The position numbers and the translations under genes are program-made. A DNA stretch of 24,668 nucleotides from Bacteroidota bacterium (GTDB lineage: Bacteria; Bacteroidota; Bacteroidia; Chitinophagales; Chitinophagaceae): NCBI GenBank assembly GCA_023429825.1, contig JAEZDC010000122.1:1-24668 (forward strand), given 5' to 3'. Shown here in pieces: positions 13,696 to 22,822 of the stretch (the first letter of the stretch is position 1; each line of letters starts with the position of its first letter). The notes beneath the pieces were generated by a model, which searched no databases, was not told where the DNA came from, and was given only the letters and a program-made list of their open reading frames with translations.

Positions 13696-16600
13696 ATGAA
13701 GTTCCTGACCCTATTACTGTCATTTTGTTTACTCAGTATACCTTCATTGTCACAGGAAGAAGATGCAGATGCACTGTACAAAAAAATCGAGGCTCTAAAA
13801 GAAAAAGGCGATTACGAAAAAGCGATATCCTTAGCTGAGAGGCTACTGGAAGTAACTAAGCAGAAAGCAGGAGATGTCAGCATTCATTATTATTACGATG
13901 TTAAGTACCTGGCAGGGATATATGCACTGGCCGGCAGGATCGAAAAAGCGGAAGAACGATACCTGCAGGCTTTACAACTTATTATTAAGATCCAAGGTGA
14001 AAAAGGAGGCAATTACGAATCTCTTATAGAAGATATCGGGAATTTTTACCTAAAGACAAGGCAGTATGAGAAAGCTGAACCTTTTATATTGAAAGAATTA
14101 GAGAAATGGCAACGCATGGGAGAGGATCTTACCACTGCTATATTGGAAAAGCTGGCTGACCTATATATTCTTATGCAGGCATACCACAAAGCAGAAGCTT
14201 TTTTGTTAAAGTCCTATTCCATCCGGGAAAGACTGGCAAAAGGATTTCCTGATAATTCTTTGATACAAACTATGACAAAGCTGGCAGAATTCTATCAAAA
14301 AATGCAGGATTACAATAAAGCTGAAGCATTATTAATAAAAGCAGTAGGACTTTATAACAATAGGATCCTGCCCAATGAGTATGCTATAGCACTAAACAAC
14401 CTTGCGATATTTTATTATCGTCAAGGAAAGTTTGATAAATCAGTCCCTATATTGGAACGGGCGATCAACATAAGACGAAACAGACAGGAAAGAAATATTC
14501 GCTTGGCTACGGCTATCAACAATCTTGCAACGAGTTACCTGAGACTACATCAGTACGATAAAGCTGAATCGTTATATACAGAGGCTTTAGACATGATAAA
14601 GATCCTGTACGGAGAAGGCAGTACGTTTTATGCTGAGCAATTACAGCAGAATGGCGTGTTTTACACTTCAACGGGTAATTATGCCAAGGCTGAATCGCTA
14701 TTGCTTGCTGCTGAAAGGATCTTCAGGACAACAACAGGAGAAAAGAGTATAGCTAATGCTCATCTGCTGGGTAACTTAGGATGGCTGTATCAGAACCTGG
14801 TGCAATTCTCCAAAGCTGATAAATTGTATATCTCGGCACTTAAGATATTGCGTGAAGCCACAGCAGATGATACAGAGGAGTATCAAAATATCGAAATCAA
14901 TCATGGTTTGATGTTCGTAATGGCAGGTGATTTTGCAAGGGCAATGGATATATTCTACAAGGGCCTGGCCACTGCAGAAAAGGTGAATGGTAAGCAACAT
15001 CCCAACTATGCCGGAGCATTAACAAGGATCGGCTTTTATAATGTAAAGCTCGGCTTTCAAAAAGAGGCTTTAAAATATTTGCTGCAGGCTTCATCTGTAC
15101 TAAACAGCAGGTATGGTCACGATCATCCCGCGTTGATAGAAAACAAAGCATTATTGGCTGATGCCTACATGATGGATGAAAATTATGTTGCAGCTGATTC
15201 TTTACTGCAGGCTGTATTTGCTTATTACAGCCAATTGAATGATAAAGAACGGGCTGAAATCGCTATGTACAAACTAGGAATCTTAAATCATTGTATTGGC
15301 AAAACTGCCAAAGCAGAAGAACTCCTTATCTCTTTTTTAGAAGGTAGATGGCAACGCATCAGCGGAGCATTTGATATTCTTTCTGAAAAAGAAAAGAACA
15401 TTCTGCTTGGCCATCAAACTGCTTATCTTGAAGAATTAAGCAGTATGCAATATCGCCGGCCTTTGGGTGATAAATTCAAAACTGCTTTGCTCAATTTTCT
15501 TTTGTCCTATAAGTCCCTTTCCTTGACAAGCAGTGCAGAGGTTATGCGAAACATCAGGAGTAGTAAAGACAGTGTAACTATACAGGTATATAACCAGTGG
15601 AAGGGTCACAAAGCTTCGCTTCAAAGTAAAGTGATCACTGACAGAAATACACAAGACAGCCTTGAACACTTAGTGGAGCAACTGGAAAAAGAACTTGTAC
15701 GGAGATCAGCAGCTTTTAATGCAGCCAAGCGTTCATTACAGGTGACCATGAAAACAGTTCAGGAAAAGCTAGAACCGGGTGAAGTGGCAGTTGAATTTTA
15801 CCGGTTTCGTTTAAATACATCTTCCATCTCACCGGATAGTATGATGTATGTGGCCTATATCATCAATAAAGTAAATACTACACCCACCGTAGTGCACCTG
15901 TTCGAAGAGAAACAACTACAGCAACTGTTTAATGAAGCGGGTAAAGATGTTTCTACCCGGATAACGAATCTATACCGTGCTGGTGTAAAAGCTCCTAAAA
16001 CTGCGGCGCCAAGGGCAGATAGTTTATATAAGCTGGTGTGGGAGCCCTTAGAACCATACGTTAAAGATGCCGTTACCATCTCTTATTCTCCTGCAGGTAA
16101 GTTGTATAATATATCCTTCAGCGCAATGGCAGCGGGAGAAAATAAAATACTACTGGACCGATATCATTTAAAACAATATACGGGGATAAGACAGTTAGCA
16201 TTGAGAGAAACAGCACCCCTAAAAAAGCCAGCTAATATTATGTTGTTTGGTGATGCCAGTTTTAGTATAGACAGCAGCGAATTAGCGAAGAAAGTTCCCG
16301 GTAATACAACCACTATATCTGTGTATAGCGCTGGTGGTGATGCCTGGCAGCAACTTCCCGGCACTGCGGCTGAAGTCAAAAAGATACAAGAGCTTTTTAC
16401 TTTGAATAAGATCAAAAGCAATGTATATACTCAGCGGAGTGTTTCTGAAGAATTATTAAAGCAACTCAACGCTAAAGCACCTACTATCCTGCACATAGCG
16501 ACTCATGGTTTCTTTCTGCCGGAACCTAAAAGCAAGGTGAATAGGGTGATCGATCCTACTTACGAACCTGCGGCTTCAGAAAACCCATTAATGCGAAGTG

Positions 16601-16989
16601 GGATCATACTTGCCGGGGCTAACTTTTTCTGGAAGGGAGGAGTCATCCAAGGTATTGAAGATGGTATCTTCACTGCTTATGAAATAAGCCAGCTTGATCT
16701 CGCTAATACTAACCTGGTGGTTTTAAGTGCATGTGAAACTGCACTGGGTGATATAAAAGGAAGTGAAGGAGTATTCGGCCTGCAAAGAGGCTTTAAGCTT
16801 GCAGGAGTAAAGAGGATGATCGTGAGCTTATGGCAGGTACCGGATAAAGAGACAGCAGAGCTAATGATCACTTTTTATTCAGAATGGCTTAAAGGAAAAA
16901 CAATAGAAAGGGCATTCGAATATGCCCAAAAACAAATGCGAAGCAAGTATTCCCCTTTCTATTGGGCTGCTTTTACACTGGTAGATTAA
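13696..16989 (+). CDS. Exported TPR-CHAT protein (caspase-like protease domain)
   Basis: The 1097-residue protein has a signal peptide (residues 1-19, cut near SLS-Q), then about ten TPR-type helical repeats (about 25-480; many units carry the pattern YxKAExLxxxAL), a helical coiled linker (about 490-740), and a C-terminal CHAT domain (about 775-1097). CHAT is the caspase/separase-like cysteine peptidase fold often joined to TPRs. Its catalytic pair is present: His937 in HIATHGF and Cys1013 in LSACETA. The conserved GVKRMIVSLW, DKETAELM and YWAAFTL segments follow. TPRs probably bind a partner or substrate. The export signal places it outside the cytoplasm, unlike cytoplasmic CHAT effectors of CRISPR or defence systems. 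It is flanked by a sugar dehydrogenase and smc and has no operon partner. Target and activation unknown. Confidence 0.9.
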   Translation: MKFLTLLLSFCLLSIPSLSQEEDADALYKKIEALKEKGDYEKAISLAERLLEVTKQKAGDVSIHYYYDVKYLAGIYALAGRIEKAEERYLQALQLIIKIQGEKGGNYESLIEDIGNFYLKTRQYEKAEPFILKELEKWQRMGEDLTTAILEKLADLYILMQAYHKAEAFLLKSYSIRERLAKGFPDNSLIQTMTKLAEFYQKMQDYNKAEALLIKAVGLYNNRILPNEYAIALNNLAIFYYRQGKFDKSVPILERAINIRRNRQERNIRLATAINNLATSYLRLHQYDKAESLYTEALDMIKILYGEGSTFYAEQLQQNGVFYTSTGNYAKAESLLLAAERIFRTTTGEKSIANAHLLGNLGWLYQNLVQFSKADKLYISALKILREATADDTEEYQNIEINHGLMFVMAGDFARAMDIFYKGLATAEKVNGKQHPNYAGALTRIGFYNVKLGFQKEALKYLLQASSVLNSRYGHDHPALIENKALLADAYMMDENYVAADSLLQAVFAYYSQLNDKERAEIAMYKLGILNHCIGKTAKAEELLISFLEGRWQRISGAFDILSEKEKNILLGHQTAYLEELSSMQYRRPLGDKFKTALLNFLLSYKSLSLTSSAEVMRNIRSSKDSVTIQVYNQWKGHKASLQSKVITDRNTQDSLEHLVEQLEKELVRRSAAFNAAKRSLQVTMKTVQEKLEPGEVAVEFYRFRLNTSSISPDSMMYVAYIINKVNTTPTVVHLFEEKQLQQLFNEAGKDVSTRITNLYRAGVKAPKTAAPRADSLYKLVWEPLEPYVKDAVTISYSPAGKLYNISFSAMAAGENKILLDRYHLKQYTGIRQLALRETAPLKKPANIMLFGDASFSIDSSELAKKVPGNTTTISVYSAGGDAWQQLPGTAAEVKKIQELFTLNKIKSNVYTQRSVSEELLKQLNAKAPTILHIATHGFFLPEPKSKVNRVIDPTYEPAASENPLMRSGIILAGANFFWKGGVIQGIEDGIFTAYEISQLDLANTNLVVLSACETALGDIKGSEGVFGLQRGFKLAGVKRMIVSLWQVPDKETAELMITFYSEWLKGKTIERAFEYAQKQMRSKYSPFYWAAFTLVD

Positions 16990-17162
16990 ATCTATGAGAG
17001 CTTTATTCTTGCGTCATAGTTCAGGTTCAGGCTATATCAATTCCTGCTCAAAAGTGTAAGGGAGGGCGACTCTGATCTTCAAGAAAGCAGACTTCGCAAG
17101 ATCCTACCTTCTAGTATTAAAACTTTCACCATCCTTTACCACCCGCTGACTGTCAATAAGTT

Positions 17163-17170
17163 TAGCTTTG
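17163..17170 (+). promoter_or_regulatory. -7 promoter box before smc (TAGCTTTG)
   Basis: Perfect match to TAnnTTTG, 135 bases before the smc ATG. No TTTG at the expected -33 position. Transcription from here would place the DnaA-box palindrome at 17193-17212 in the early leader. Confidence 0.5.
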
Positions 17171-17192
17171 CTCCTCAACTTTATTTCCACGG

Positions 17193-17212
17193 GTTATACA
17201 CAGGTGCATAAC
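17193..17212. promoter_or_regulatory. Inverted pair of DnaA-box-like sites before smc
   Basis: GTTATACAC, AG, GTGCATAAC is a 20-bp palindrome with one mismatch. The plus-strand half contains TTATACACA (17194-17202), a full match to the DnaA-box consensus TTWTNCACA; the minus-strand half, TTATGCACC, matches 8 of 9. It lies about 20 bases after the -7 box and 93 before the smc start, a position suited to repression. Confidence 0.5.
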
Positions 17213-17304
17213 GTGTGATTTTGATTACTGTGCAATTGGATTATGTTCGCTCTGTTATAGGGAATGGAAGTATTGGTACATCTTTAAAAGACACTTGTTC
17301 TTTT

Positions 17305-20300
17305 ATGCGTTTAAAGTCATTAGAAATTAAAGGGTTCAAGAGTTTTGCTGACAAAACAGTAGTAAGCTTTGATGAAGGGATCACCGGGATCATCGGACCC
17401 AACGGATGCGGTAAGAGTAATATCATCGATTCAATTCGCTGGGTGATCGGGGAACAAAAGATCTCCGCTCTGCGTTCAGAGAACCTCGAAGCGCTTGTTT
17501 TCAACGGTAGCAAAACACGTAGTGCAAGTGGTCTTGCCGAAGTGAGCCTCACATTCGAAAATACCCGCAACTTATTACCTACAGAATTCAGCACAGTTAC
17601 AGTAACACGTCGCTTTTATAAGAATGGCGAAAGTGAATATCGCCTGAACGATGTGACCTGTCGTTTAAAAGATATTCATAACCTGTTCCTGGATACGGGT
17701 GTTTCCAACGATAGCTATGCCATCATCGAGCTCGGCATGGTGGACGATATCATCAAAGACAAAGAAAACAGCCGTCGCCGGATGTTGGAGCAGGCTGCAG
17801 GCATCACCATCTACAAAACAAGAAAGAAAGAAGCGAAGAACAAGCTCGATGCGACTGAGCAGGACCTTAACCGTATCGAAGACTTATTGTTCGAGATCAA
17901 CAACCAGCTCAAAACATTAGAAAACCAGGCGAAGAAAGCAGAGAAGTTCTACGAGATAAAGAAAGACTATAAAGAGATCGCTGTTGAATTGGCTAAGGCT
18001 GCACTGGAAGGATTCAACATCACTTATAAAGAACTGAACGAACAGCAGGAAATTGAAACCGATAAGAGAGTTCAGTTAGAAGCAGAGATCGCTACGGAAG
18101 AAGCTGCGATCGAGCAGGAGAAAGTCGGTTTCATTGAAAAGGAAAGAGCGCTTCAAAGCCAGCAGCATGAGTTCAACGAGTTGGTGCAGACCCTTCGTAC
18201 GAAAGAAAACGAAAAGAATCTCGCTACGCAGAAGTTGCACTACCTGAAAGAGAAAGAAACGAATCTTAAAGAGTTTTTAGAGAGAGCGGAAGGGCAGTTA
18301 AAGACCATCGGCGATTCTATTGAATACACAGAATTGCAGGTTGGAGAAGAAGAAGCCAAACTAGCAGAACTTGCCGATAGAGTAGAGGCTGCTAAGATGG
18401 ATGTGGAAGACAAGAGAAGGACATTTGATGAGAAGAGAGTAGGAGTTGATGCCGCCAGAGGTTCTTACCAGCAAATTCAGCGCAGCCAGTTTGATGCGGA
18501 GAAGAAAGTAGCGGTTGCAGATACATCTATCCAAAACTTACAGAGAGCGCAGGCGCAGTTAACAGAAGAAAAGCAGAATCGTGCTTACCAGATCCAGCAA
18601 TTAGAAGTTGAATTGCAGGAGAAAGAAGAAAGCTTAGAGAATAAGCGCATCGATCTTCAGCAGTTGCAGGAGCAGCACGAAAGGACGAAAGAGCAGATAT
18701 TAGAAACACAATCAGAGCTCGAGCAGTTAAGAAATAAACTTGCTGAAGAGAATCGTAAGCTGGATGCAAAGCGTAACGAACATGCGTTGCTGAAGAGCCT
18801 AATCGATTCAATGGAAGGTTATCCTGAGAGCGTTAAGTTCTTACATAACAATCCTAACTGGAATCATCATGCACCTATTCTTTCTGACATCATCTATGTA
18901 AAAGAAGAATACAGGGCTGCGGTGGAGAATGTATTGGAGCCTTACCTCAACTATTACGTAGTGAACGATCTGCAGGAAGGTTTGCAGGCTGTTCAGTTAC
19001 TTGATGCGAACCAGAAAGGTAAAGCCAACTTCTTCATGCTCGACAGGGTGAATAATTTTCAACCTGCTGAGCCGCACCAGCCGAATGATACCATCAAGGC
19101 GATGGATGTGATAGAAGTGGATGAGAAATACAGGAACCTTGCCGAGTATCTCTTGGGTAATGTGTACATCGGCCAGAATGATGAGGCGATCGCCAACAGC
19201 AATGGTTCTATCGTTCTTGAAAAACATGGCAAATACGTAAAAGGAAAATACACTTTGACCGGTGGTAGCGTTGGACTGTTTGAAGGAAAGAAGATCGGTC
19301 GTGCAAAGAACTTAGAAAAGTTGTACGAAGAGATCGTTGCACAGGAAGTAGTAGTGAATGCATTAAAAGCAGATATACAGGCGAAGCACAACGAAGTGAT
19401 CGGATTTAACGAGCAGTTGAAAGAAAATGCAATCCGCCAGACGGAGAACGAGATCAACCAACTCACCAACCAGGTGTTCGCTGCCAAGAATAAGATCGAG
19501 AACTTACAGGCGACCCAGCAAAATGCTGAGCAGCGTTTAGAAGATATTGCAGCAAGATTGCAGGATGAAAATGATGCCATCGCTGAAACAAGAGAATTGC
19601 TGATCCAGTTGAACGATCAGTTGCAGCAGACATCTGAGCAGATGAAAGCGTTGGAGCAGGATTACCAGCTTGCTGAGCAGGAATACAATTTTGCAACAGC
19701 ATCATTCAACGAGAGCAACCTCAGCTTAACCAAGCAACAAAGCAAGATCACCACACTCAAGCAGGAGTTAGTGTTCAAGCAAAACCAGTTGAATGACCTG
19801 CATACGCAGATAGAGAACAGCAAACAACAATTGACCGATGCACTCAACAACATCACTGAAAGTGAGAATGTATTGATCGCTGCGGAAGAAGGTTTGCTGG
19901 ATATGATGCGTAAGAAAACAGAAGAAGAAGCAAAACTCAACGAAGCAGACCAGGCTTACTATAACCTGAGAAATGCATTACAGGAGAAAGAAAGTGAACT
20001 GCGCCACAAGGTGAAGAGCAGGGAAATGATCGATCACCTGTTGAGCGAGATAAAAGACAAGCTCAACGAACTGAAGCTGCAACTGGCAGGAATGAAGGAA
20101 AGATTGAATGTTGAGTTCAAGATAGAATTGGATGAGATCATCGATGAGCCGAGAACAACTGAATCATCTGTAGAAGAACTACAATCTACTGCAGACAGGA
20201 TGAAGAAGCGTTTGGAGAATCTTGGTGAAGTGAATCCAACAGCCATCGAAGCTTTCCAGGAGATGAAAAAGCGTTACGAGTTCATCCTTGAGCAAAAGAA

Positions 20301-20826
20301 TGACCTTGTATCTGCAAAAGAAAGCTTGTTGCAGACGATACAGGAAGTGGAAGCTACAGCCAATCAACAATTCCTCGATACCTTCAACAAAGTGAGAGAG
20401 AACTTCCAGAAAGTGTTCAAGGCATTGTTCACTGAAGAAGACCAGGCGGATATGGTGCTGAGCAATCCTGAGAACTTAGCGGAGACAGGAATCGACATCA
20501 TCGCCAAGCCTAAAGGAAAACGTCCATCTTCTATTACGCAGTTGAGTGGTGGTGAGAAGACGTTAACTGCAACAGCATTATTGTTTGCGATCTATCTTAT
20601 CAAGCCGGCACCGTTCTGTATTTTAGATGAGGTGGATGCGCCGTTGGATGATGCGAACGTTGGTAAGTTCACCAATATGATCAAGCAGTTCAGCGATAAC
20701 TCTCAATTCATCATCGTTACGCACAATAAGATGACGATGAGCGCTGTGGATGTAATCTATGGTGTTACGATGCAGGAGCCCGGTGTGAGCAAACTGGTGC
20801 CGGTGGATTTCAGAGGCCTTAATTAA
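17305..20826 (+). CDS. smc: Chromosome partition protein SMC
   Basis: The condensin ATPase that loads on the chromosome with ScpA/ScpB, extrudes loops and helps segregate daughter origins. Start taken at 17305 (1173 residues) because MRLKSLEIKGFKSF is the classic SMC N-terminus; the frame extends to a GTG at 17215 but those 30 residues are not SMC-like and would overlap the DnaA-type palindrome leader. Visible: Walker A GPNGCGKS (31-38); long coiled coils (about 165-480 and 690-980); a hinge (about 490-670) ending in the glycine-rich GKYTLTGGSVGLFEGKK; the signature LSGGEK (1080-1085); Walker B with CILDEVDAPLDD (Asp1108, Glu1109); and the D- and H-loop region. No scpA/scpB nearby. A strong terminator follows. 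Confidence 0.97.
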   Translation: MRLKSLEIKGFKSFADKTVVSFDEGITGIIGPNGCGKSNIIDSIRWVIGEQKISALRSENLEALVFNGSKTRSASGLAEVSLTFENTRNLLPTEFSTVTVTRRFYKNGESEYRLNDVTCRLKDIHNLFLDTGVSNDSYAIIELGMVDDIIKDKENSRRRMLEQAAGITIYKTRKKEAKNKLDATEQDLNRIEDLLFEINNQLKTLENQAKKAEKFYEIKKDYKEIAVELAKAALEGFNITYKELNEQQEIETDKRVQLEAEIATEEAAIEQEKVGFIEKERALQSQQHEFNELVQTLRTKENEKNLATQKLHYLKEKETNLKEFLERAEGQLKTIGDSIEYTELQVGEEEAKLAELADRVEAAKMDVEDKRRTFDEKRVGVDAARGSYQQIQRSQFDAEKKVAVADTSIQNLQRAQAQLTEEKQNRAYQIQQLEVELQEKEESLENKRIDLQQLQEQHERTKEQILETQSELEQLRNKLAEENRKLDAKRNEHALLKSLIDSMEGYPESVKFLHNNPNWNHHAPILSDIIYVKEEYRAAVENVLEPYLNYYVVNDLQEGLQAVQLLDANQKGKANFFMLDRVNNFQPAEPHQPNDTIKAMDVIEVDEKYRNLAEYLLGNVYIGQNDEAIANSNGSIVLEKHGKYVKGKYTLTGGSVGLFEGKKIGRAKNLEKLYEEIVAQEVVVNALKADIQAKHNEVIGFNEQLKENAIRQTENEINQLTNQVFAAKNKIENLQATQQNAEQRLEDIAARLQDENDAIAETRELLIQLNDQLQQTSEQMKALEQDYQLAEQEYNFATASFNESNLSLTKQQSKITTLKQELVFKQNQLNDLHTQIENSKQQLTDALNNITESENVLIAAEEGLLDMMRKKTEEEAKLNEADQAYYNLRNALQEKESELRHKVKSREMIDHLLSEIKDKLNELKLQLAGMKERLNVEFKIELDEIIDEPRTTESSVEELQSTADRMKKRLENLGEVNPTAIEAFQEMKKRYEFILEQKNDLVSAKESLLQTIQEVEATANQQFLDTFNKVRENFQKVFKALFTEEDQADMVLSNPENLAETGIDIIAKPKGKRPSSITQLSGGEKTLTATALLFAIYLIKPAPFCILDEVDAPLDDANVGKFTNMIKQFSDNSQFIIVTHNKMTMSAVDVIYGVTMQEPGVSKLVPVDFRGLN

Positions 20827-20867
20827 GTCACTAACCCCTCTCTATAACGCGGATTTTATTGGATTCT

Positions 20868-20897
20868 AAAAAGGGTCGATGCAAATCGATCCTTTTT
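20868..20897 (+). terminator. smc terminator overlapping the next apparent start codon
   Basis: A 13-bp stem (left arm 20868-20880, right arm 20885-20897, one G-U pair) with a GCAA loop, followed by T-rich sequence (TTTTTCTTT). It sits 42 bases after the smc stop. The ATG at 20879 is partly in the stem and partly in the loop. Confidence 0.85.
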
Positions 20898-21340
20898 CTT
20901 TCCGTTACATTTGCGGCTTGACGAAGATAGTTGTCATATTATACGTTGTGTGTTTTGGATGTTATATACTTTTCACCCGCCAGCCTGATTATTTTGACAG
21001 CGAGATCACTGAAGGTATGATCATTCAGCGTTCAGATTCTTTAGTCGCGCAATACTCCAATGGCAGGGAGATCCATTATGCATCGGTTCCTTATACTTTT
21101 TTGCATGAGCAGGGAGATCATGTTAAGGTGATCTATGAGACCTCTACTGCAGCAACGGCAAAGGTGTATGCAGTCATCGGTTATTGGATCACGTTCGGAG
21201 AATTGATGGCTTCGCTGTGCCTTATTTTTTTAATGTACCAGATCGCTGTGAATGTTACTAAAAATCCCACACCGGAAGCTGTAGTGGAAGAATTAGAAAT
21301 GGGTAAGAAGAAGCCACGCAAGCCAAAGTACGATCTGTAA
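20879..21340 (+). CDS. Membrane protein of unknown function (two helices)
   Basis: Not recognised; layout resembles small DUF3592-type proteins, without firm evidence. The frame gives up to 153 residues: one hydrophobic segment (about 16-32), a loop or domain of about 70 residues rich in Tyr, Glu and Val and with a possible extracytoplasmic beta fold, a second helix (about 105-127), and a lysine- and proline-rich tail (KKKPRKPKYDL). Coordinates use the longest frame, but the ATG at 20879 lies inside the smc terminator. A perfect -7 box TACATTTG (20906-20913) lies further on, so a later start such as TTG 20918 (which puts only a few residues before the first helix) is as likely. The C-terminal end is firm. 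Confidence 0.7.
   Translation: MQIDPFSFRYICGLTKIVVILYVVCFGCYILFTRQPDYFDSEITEGMIIQRSDSLVAQYSNGREIHYASVPYTFLHEQGDHVKVIYETSTAATAKVYAVIGYWITFGELMASLCLIFLMYQIAVNVTKNPTPEAVVEELEMGKKKPRKPKYDL
20906..20913 (+). promoter_or_regulatory. -7 box after the smc terminator (TACATTTG)
   Basis: Perfect match to TAnnTTTG between the smc terminator and the first helix of the following membrane protein. No TTTG 19 bases upstream (that space is the terminator right arm). If used, the transcript begins near 20919. Confidence 0.45.
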
Positions 21341-21394
21341 CAAATCCTCTTTTATCTTCTTTACCCTTTCAACGCTTAGCTATAAATTAGCTTT

Positions 21395-21724
21395 ATGAGA
21401 ACCATCCTCCTTTTATTAGCTTCTAATATTTTCATGACAATCGCATGGTATGGCCACCTACGATTCAAAGGAATCCCGCTATGGAAAGCGATCGTTATCA
21501 GTTGGCTCATCGCCTTTGTGGAGTATTGCTTAATGGTACCTGCTAACCGAAATGGATACATGGCCGGGTGGAGCGGATTTCAATTGAAGATCATCCAGGA
21601 AGTAATCACACTCGTTGTGTTTTGTGTATTTGCAGTACTTTACCTGAAGGAGCCTTTCCGTTGGAATTATTTAATCAGTTTTGTGCTGATCTTAGGAGCA
21701 GTGTACTTCGCTTTTAAGAAATAA
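21395..21724 (+). CDS. DUF486 / DMT-type small membrane protein
   Basis: A 109-residue inner-membrane protein matching the DUF486 family, related to the drug/metabolite transporter superfamily. It has four predicted helices (about 2-20, 28-46, 66-83 and 90-107) and the conserved Trp- and Tyr-rich N-terminal WYGHLRFK, the central VEYCLMVPANR, and the loop GWSGFQLKIIQE before helix three. The length is typical for a half-size DMT protein, which would act as a dimer. The cargo is unknown. It is 54 bases after the preceding membrane protein on the same strand, so the two may be co-transcribed. It converges with the Ycf48-like gene with no clear terminator between. Confidence 0.88.
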   Translation: MRTILLLLASNIFMTIAWYGHLRFKGIPLWKAIVISWLIAFVEYCLMVPANRNGYMAGWSGFQLKIIQEVITLVVFCVFAVLYLKEPFRWNYLISFVLILGAVYFAFKK

Positions 21725-21796
21725 TTTATTGAGCCTGCTTTAGTTCATTGGTTATCGTTCCTTGTGTCACTCACTTGTACTGCATAACTAGTAGCA

Positions 21797-22822
21797 TCAT
21801 TTCATCACCAGTTTTCCAATGTTGCCGCTACCTGCAAAATAAACTGTAGAACCTGTTTTGCTTTTTGCACATACATTGAATCCATCTTTTCCTTTAGCAC
21901 CATCACCGTGGATGAGCTTCCAGGATCTGCAAGCATCAAAACTGATATCTACTCCATTGGTGCCGCAGGTGATGAATGTATTCTTGCCTGCTTGAATAAT
22001 GCAACTTCTATATCCATGTACTGACGAACGTCGCCATCCTTTCCCAGTTGTCACCGCCACATTCATTGAATCTCTCCAGTATTCAGTATAATCACCTCCT
22101 GTGATGTAAATAAAACCAGCCTCATCCATTGCCATGGAAAATGCACCACTTCCAGCACTTCCCTGCATGATAGGAAGCTTAGTAGTAAAAAATTTACCGT
22201 TATTATACAAATACACCAGGTTGGATATTGCACCGCCTGTTATAAATACCGCTTTCTCACGGCTTTTGCCGAGCATTTTAATATTTGTTCCACTTGCAGC
22301 GAAGATCGCTTCAGTTGACTTTGGTGAAGGAGCTGTTAGAAACTCCTGCCATGTATCACCATAATTATAGGTTGTTATAATGAAGAACTTTTTTGTTGAA
22401 TCTTGTGATGGAACAGGGTCTCCAACACATATTCCTTTGTTTAGGTTAAAATCCATCGCATCTAAAAACATTCCTTCCTGCTCTTTATGAAATACCACTT
22501 TCCAATTCTTTCCCCCATCAATAGTTTTTAAAATATTTGCGGGGTTATCTACTGCCATAATAATAGCAGTCATCGAATCAAACGCTTCAATATCCCTGAA
22601 GTCTCTTTTCTCAAACCCGGGTACGATCGTCCATCTCCATGTTTTTCCTGCATCAGTAGATCGGCCAACAGTACCGTTGCTGCCACTTACCCAAACAACA
22701 TTATCAGACGGAACAGATAATCCTCTGAAACTAGATTGAATACTATCTGCAATTACAGACACACTTTGTGCAATGGATAAAAAGGGAATAAGGAAGAAAT
22801 AAAAAAGAAAAGCTTTTTTCAT
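21797..22822 (-). CDS. Ycf48-like / BNR-repeat exported beta-propeller
   Basis: Start set at ATG 22822, where MKKAFLFYFFLIPFLSIAQ is a clear signal peptide; the frame runs on to 22888 but that extension lies inside the upstream gene. The 341-residue mature region is a beta-propeller built on Asp-box repeats: STDAGKTW, TIDGGKNW, TYNYGDTW and SFDACRSW, spaced about 50-100 residues. In cyanobacteria Ycf48 helps photosystem II assembly; Bacteroidota relatives are often annotated as oxidoreductases or sialidase-like, but no catalytic residues can be named here, so a binding or scaffold role is as likely. The ATG overlaps the YkgJ-type gene stop by four bases (ATGA), so the two are translated together. 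Confidence 0.82.
   Translation of the reverse strand: MKKAFLFYFFLIPFLSIAQSVSVIADSIQSSFRGLSVPSDNVVWVSGSNGTVGRSTDAGKTWRWTIVPGFEKRDFRDIEAFDSMTAIIMAVDNPANILKTIDGGKNWKVVFHKEQEGMFLDAMDFNLNKGICVGDPVPSQDSTKKFFIITTYNYGDTWQEFLTAPSPKSTEAIFAASGTNIKMLGKSREKAVFITGGAISNLVYLYNNGKFFTTKLPIMQGSAGSGAFSMAMDEAGFIYITGGDYTEYWRDSMNVAVTTGKGWRRSSVHGYRSCIIQAGKNTFITCGTNGVDISFDACRSWKLIHGDGAKGKDGFNVCAKSKTGSTVYFAGSGNIGKLVMK

Noticed and set aside
13572..13838. 88-residue plus-strand frame before and over the CHAT start
   Set aside because: Overlaps the CHAT signal peptide in another frame and has an atypical composition; no sign of a gene.
13696..16989. CHAT protein as a type III-E CRISPR (Craspase) or defence-island effector
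   Set aside because: It has a signal peptide and no cas, gasdermin-like, NTPase or other defence gene beside it.
17215..17304. 30-residue extension of SMC from a GTG start
   Set aside because: SMC proteins start at MRLKSLEI-type sequence; the extension has no SMC character and begins right after the palindromic DnaA-type site.
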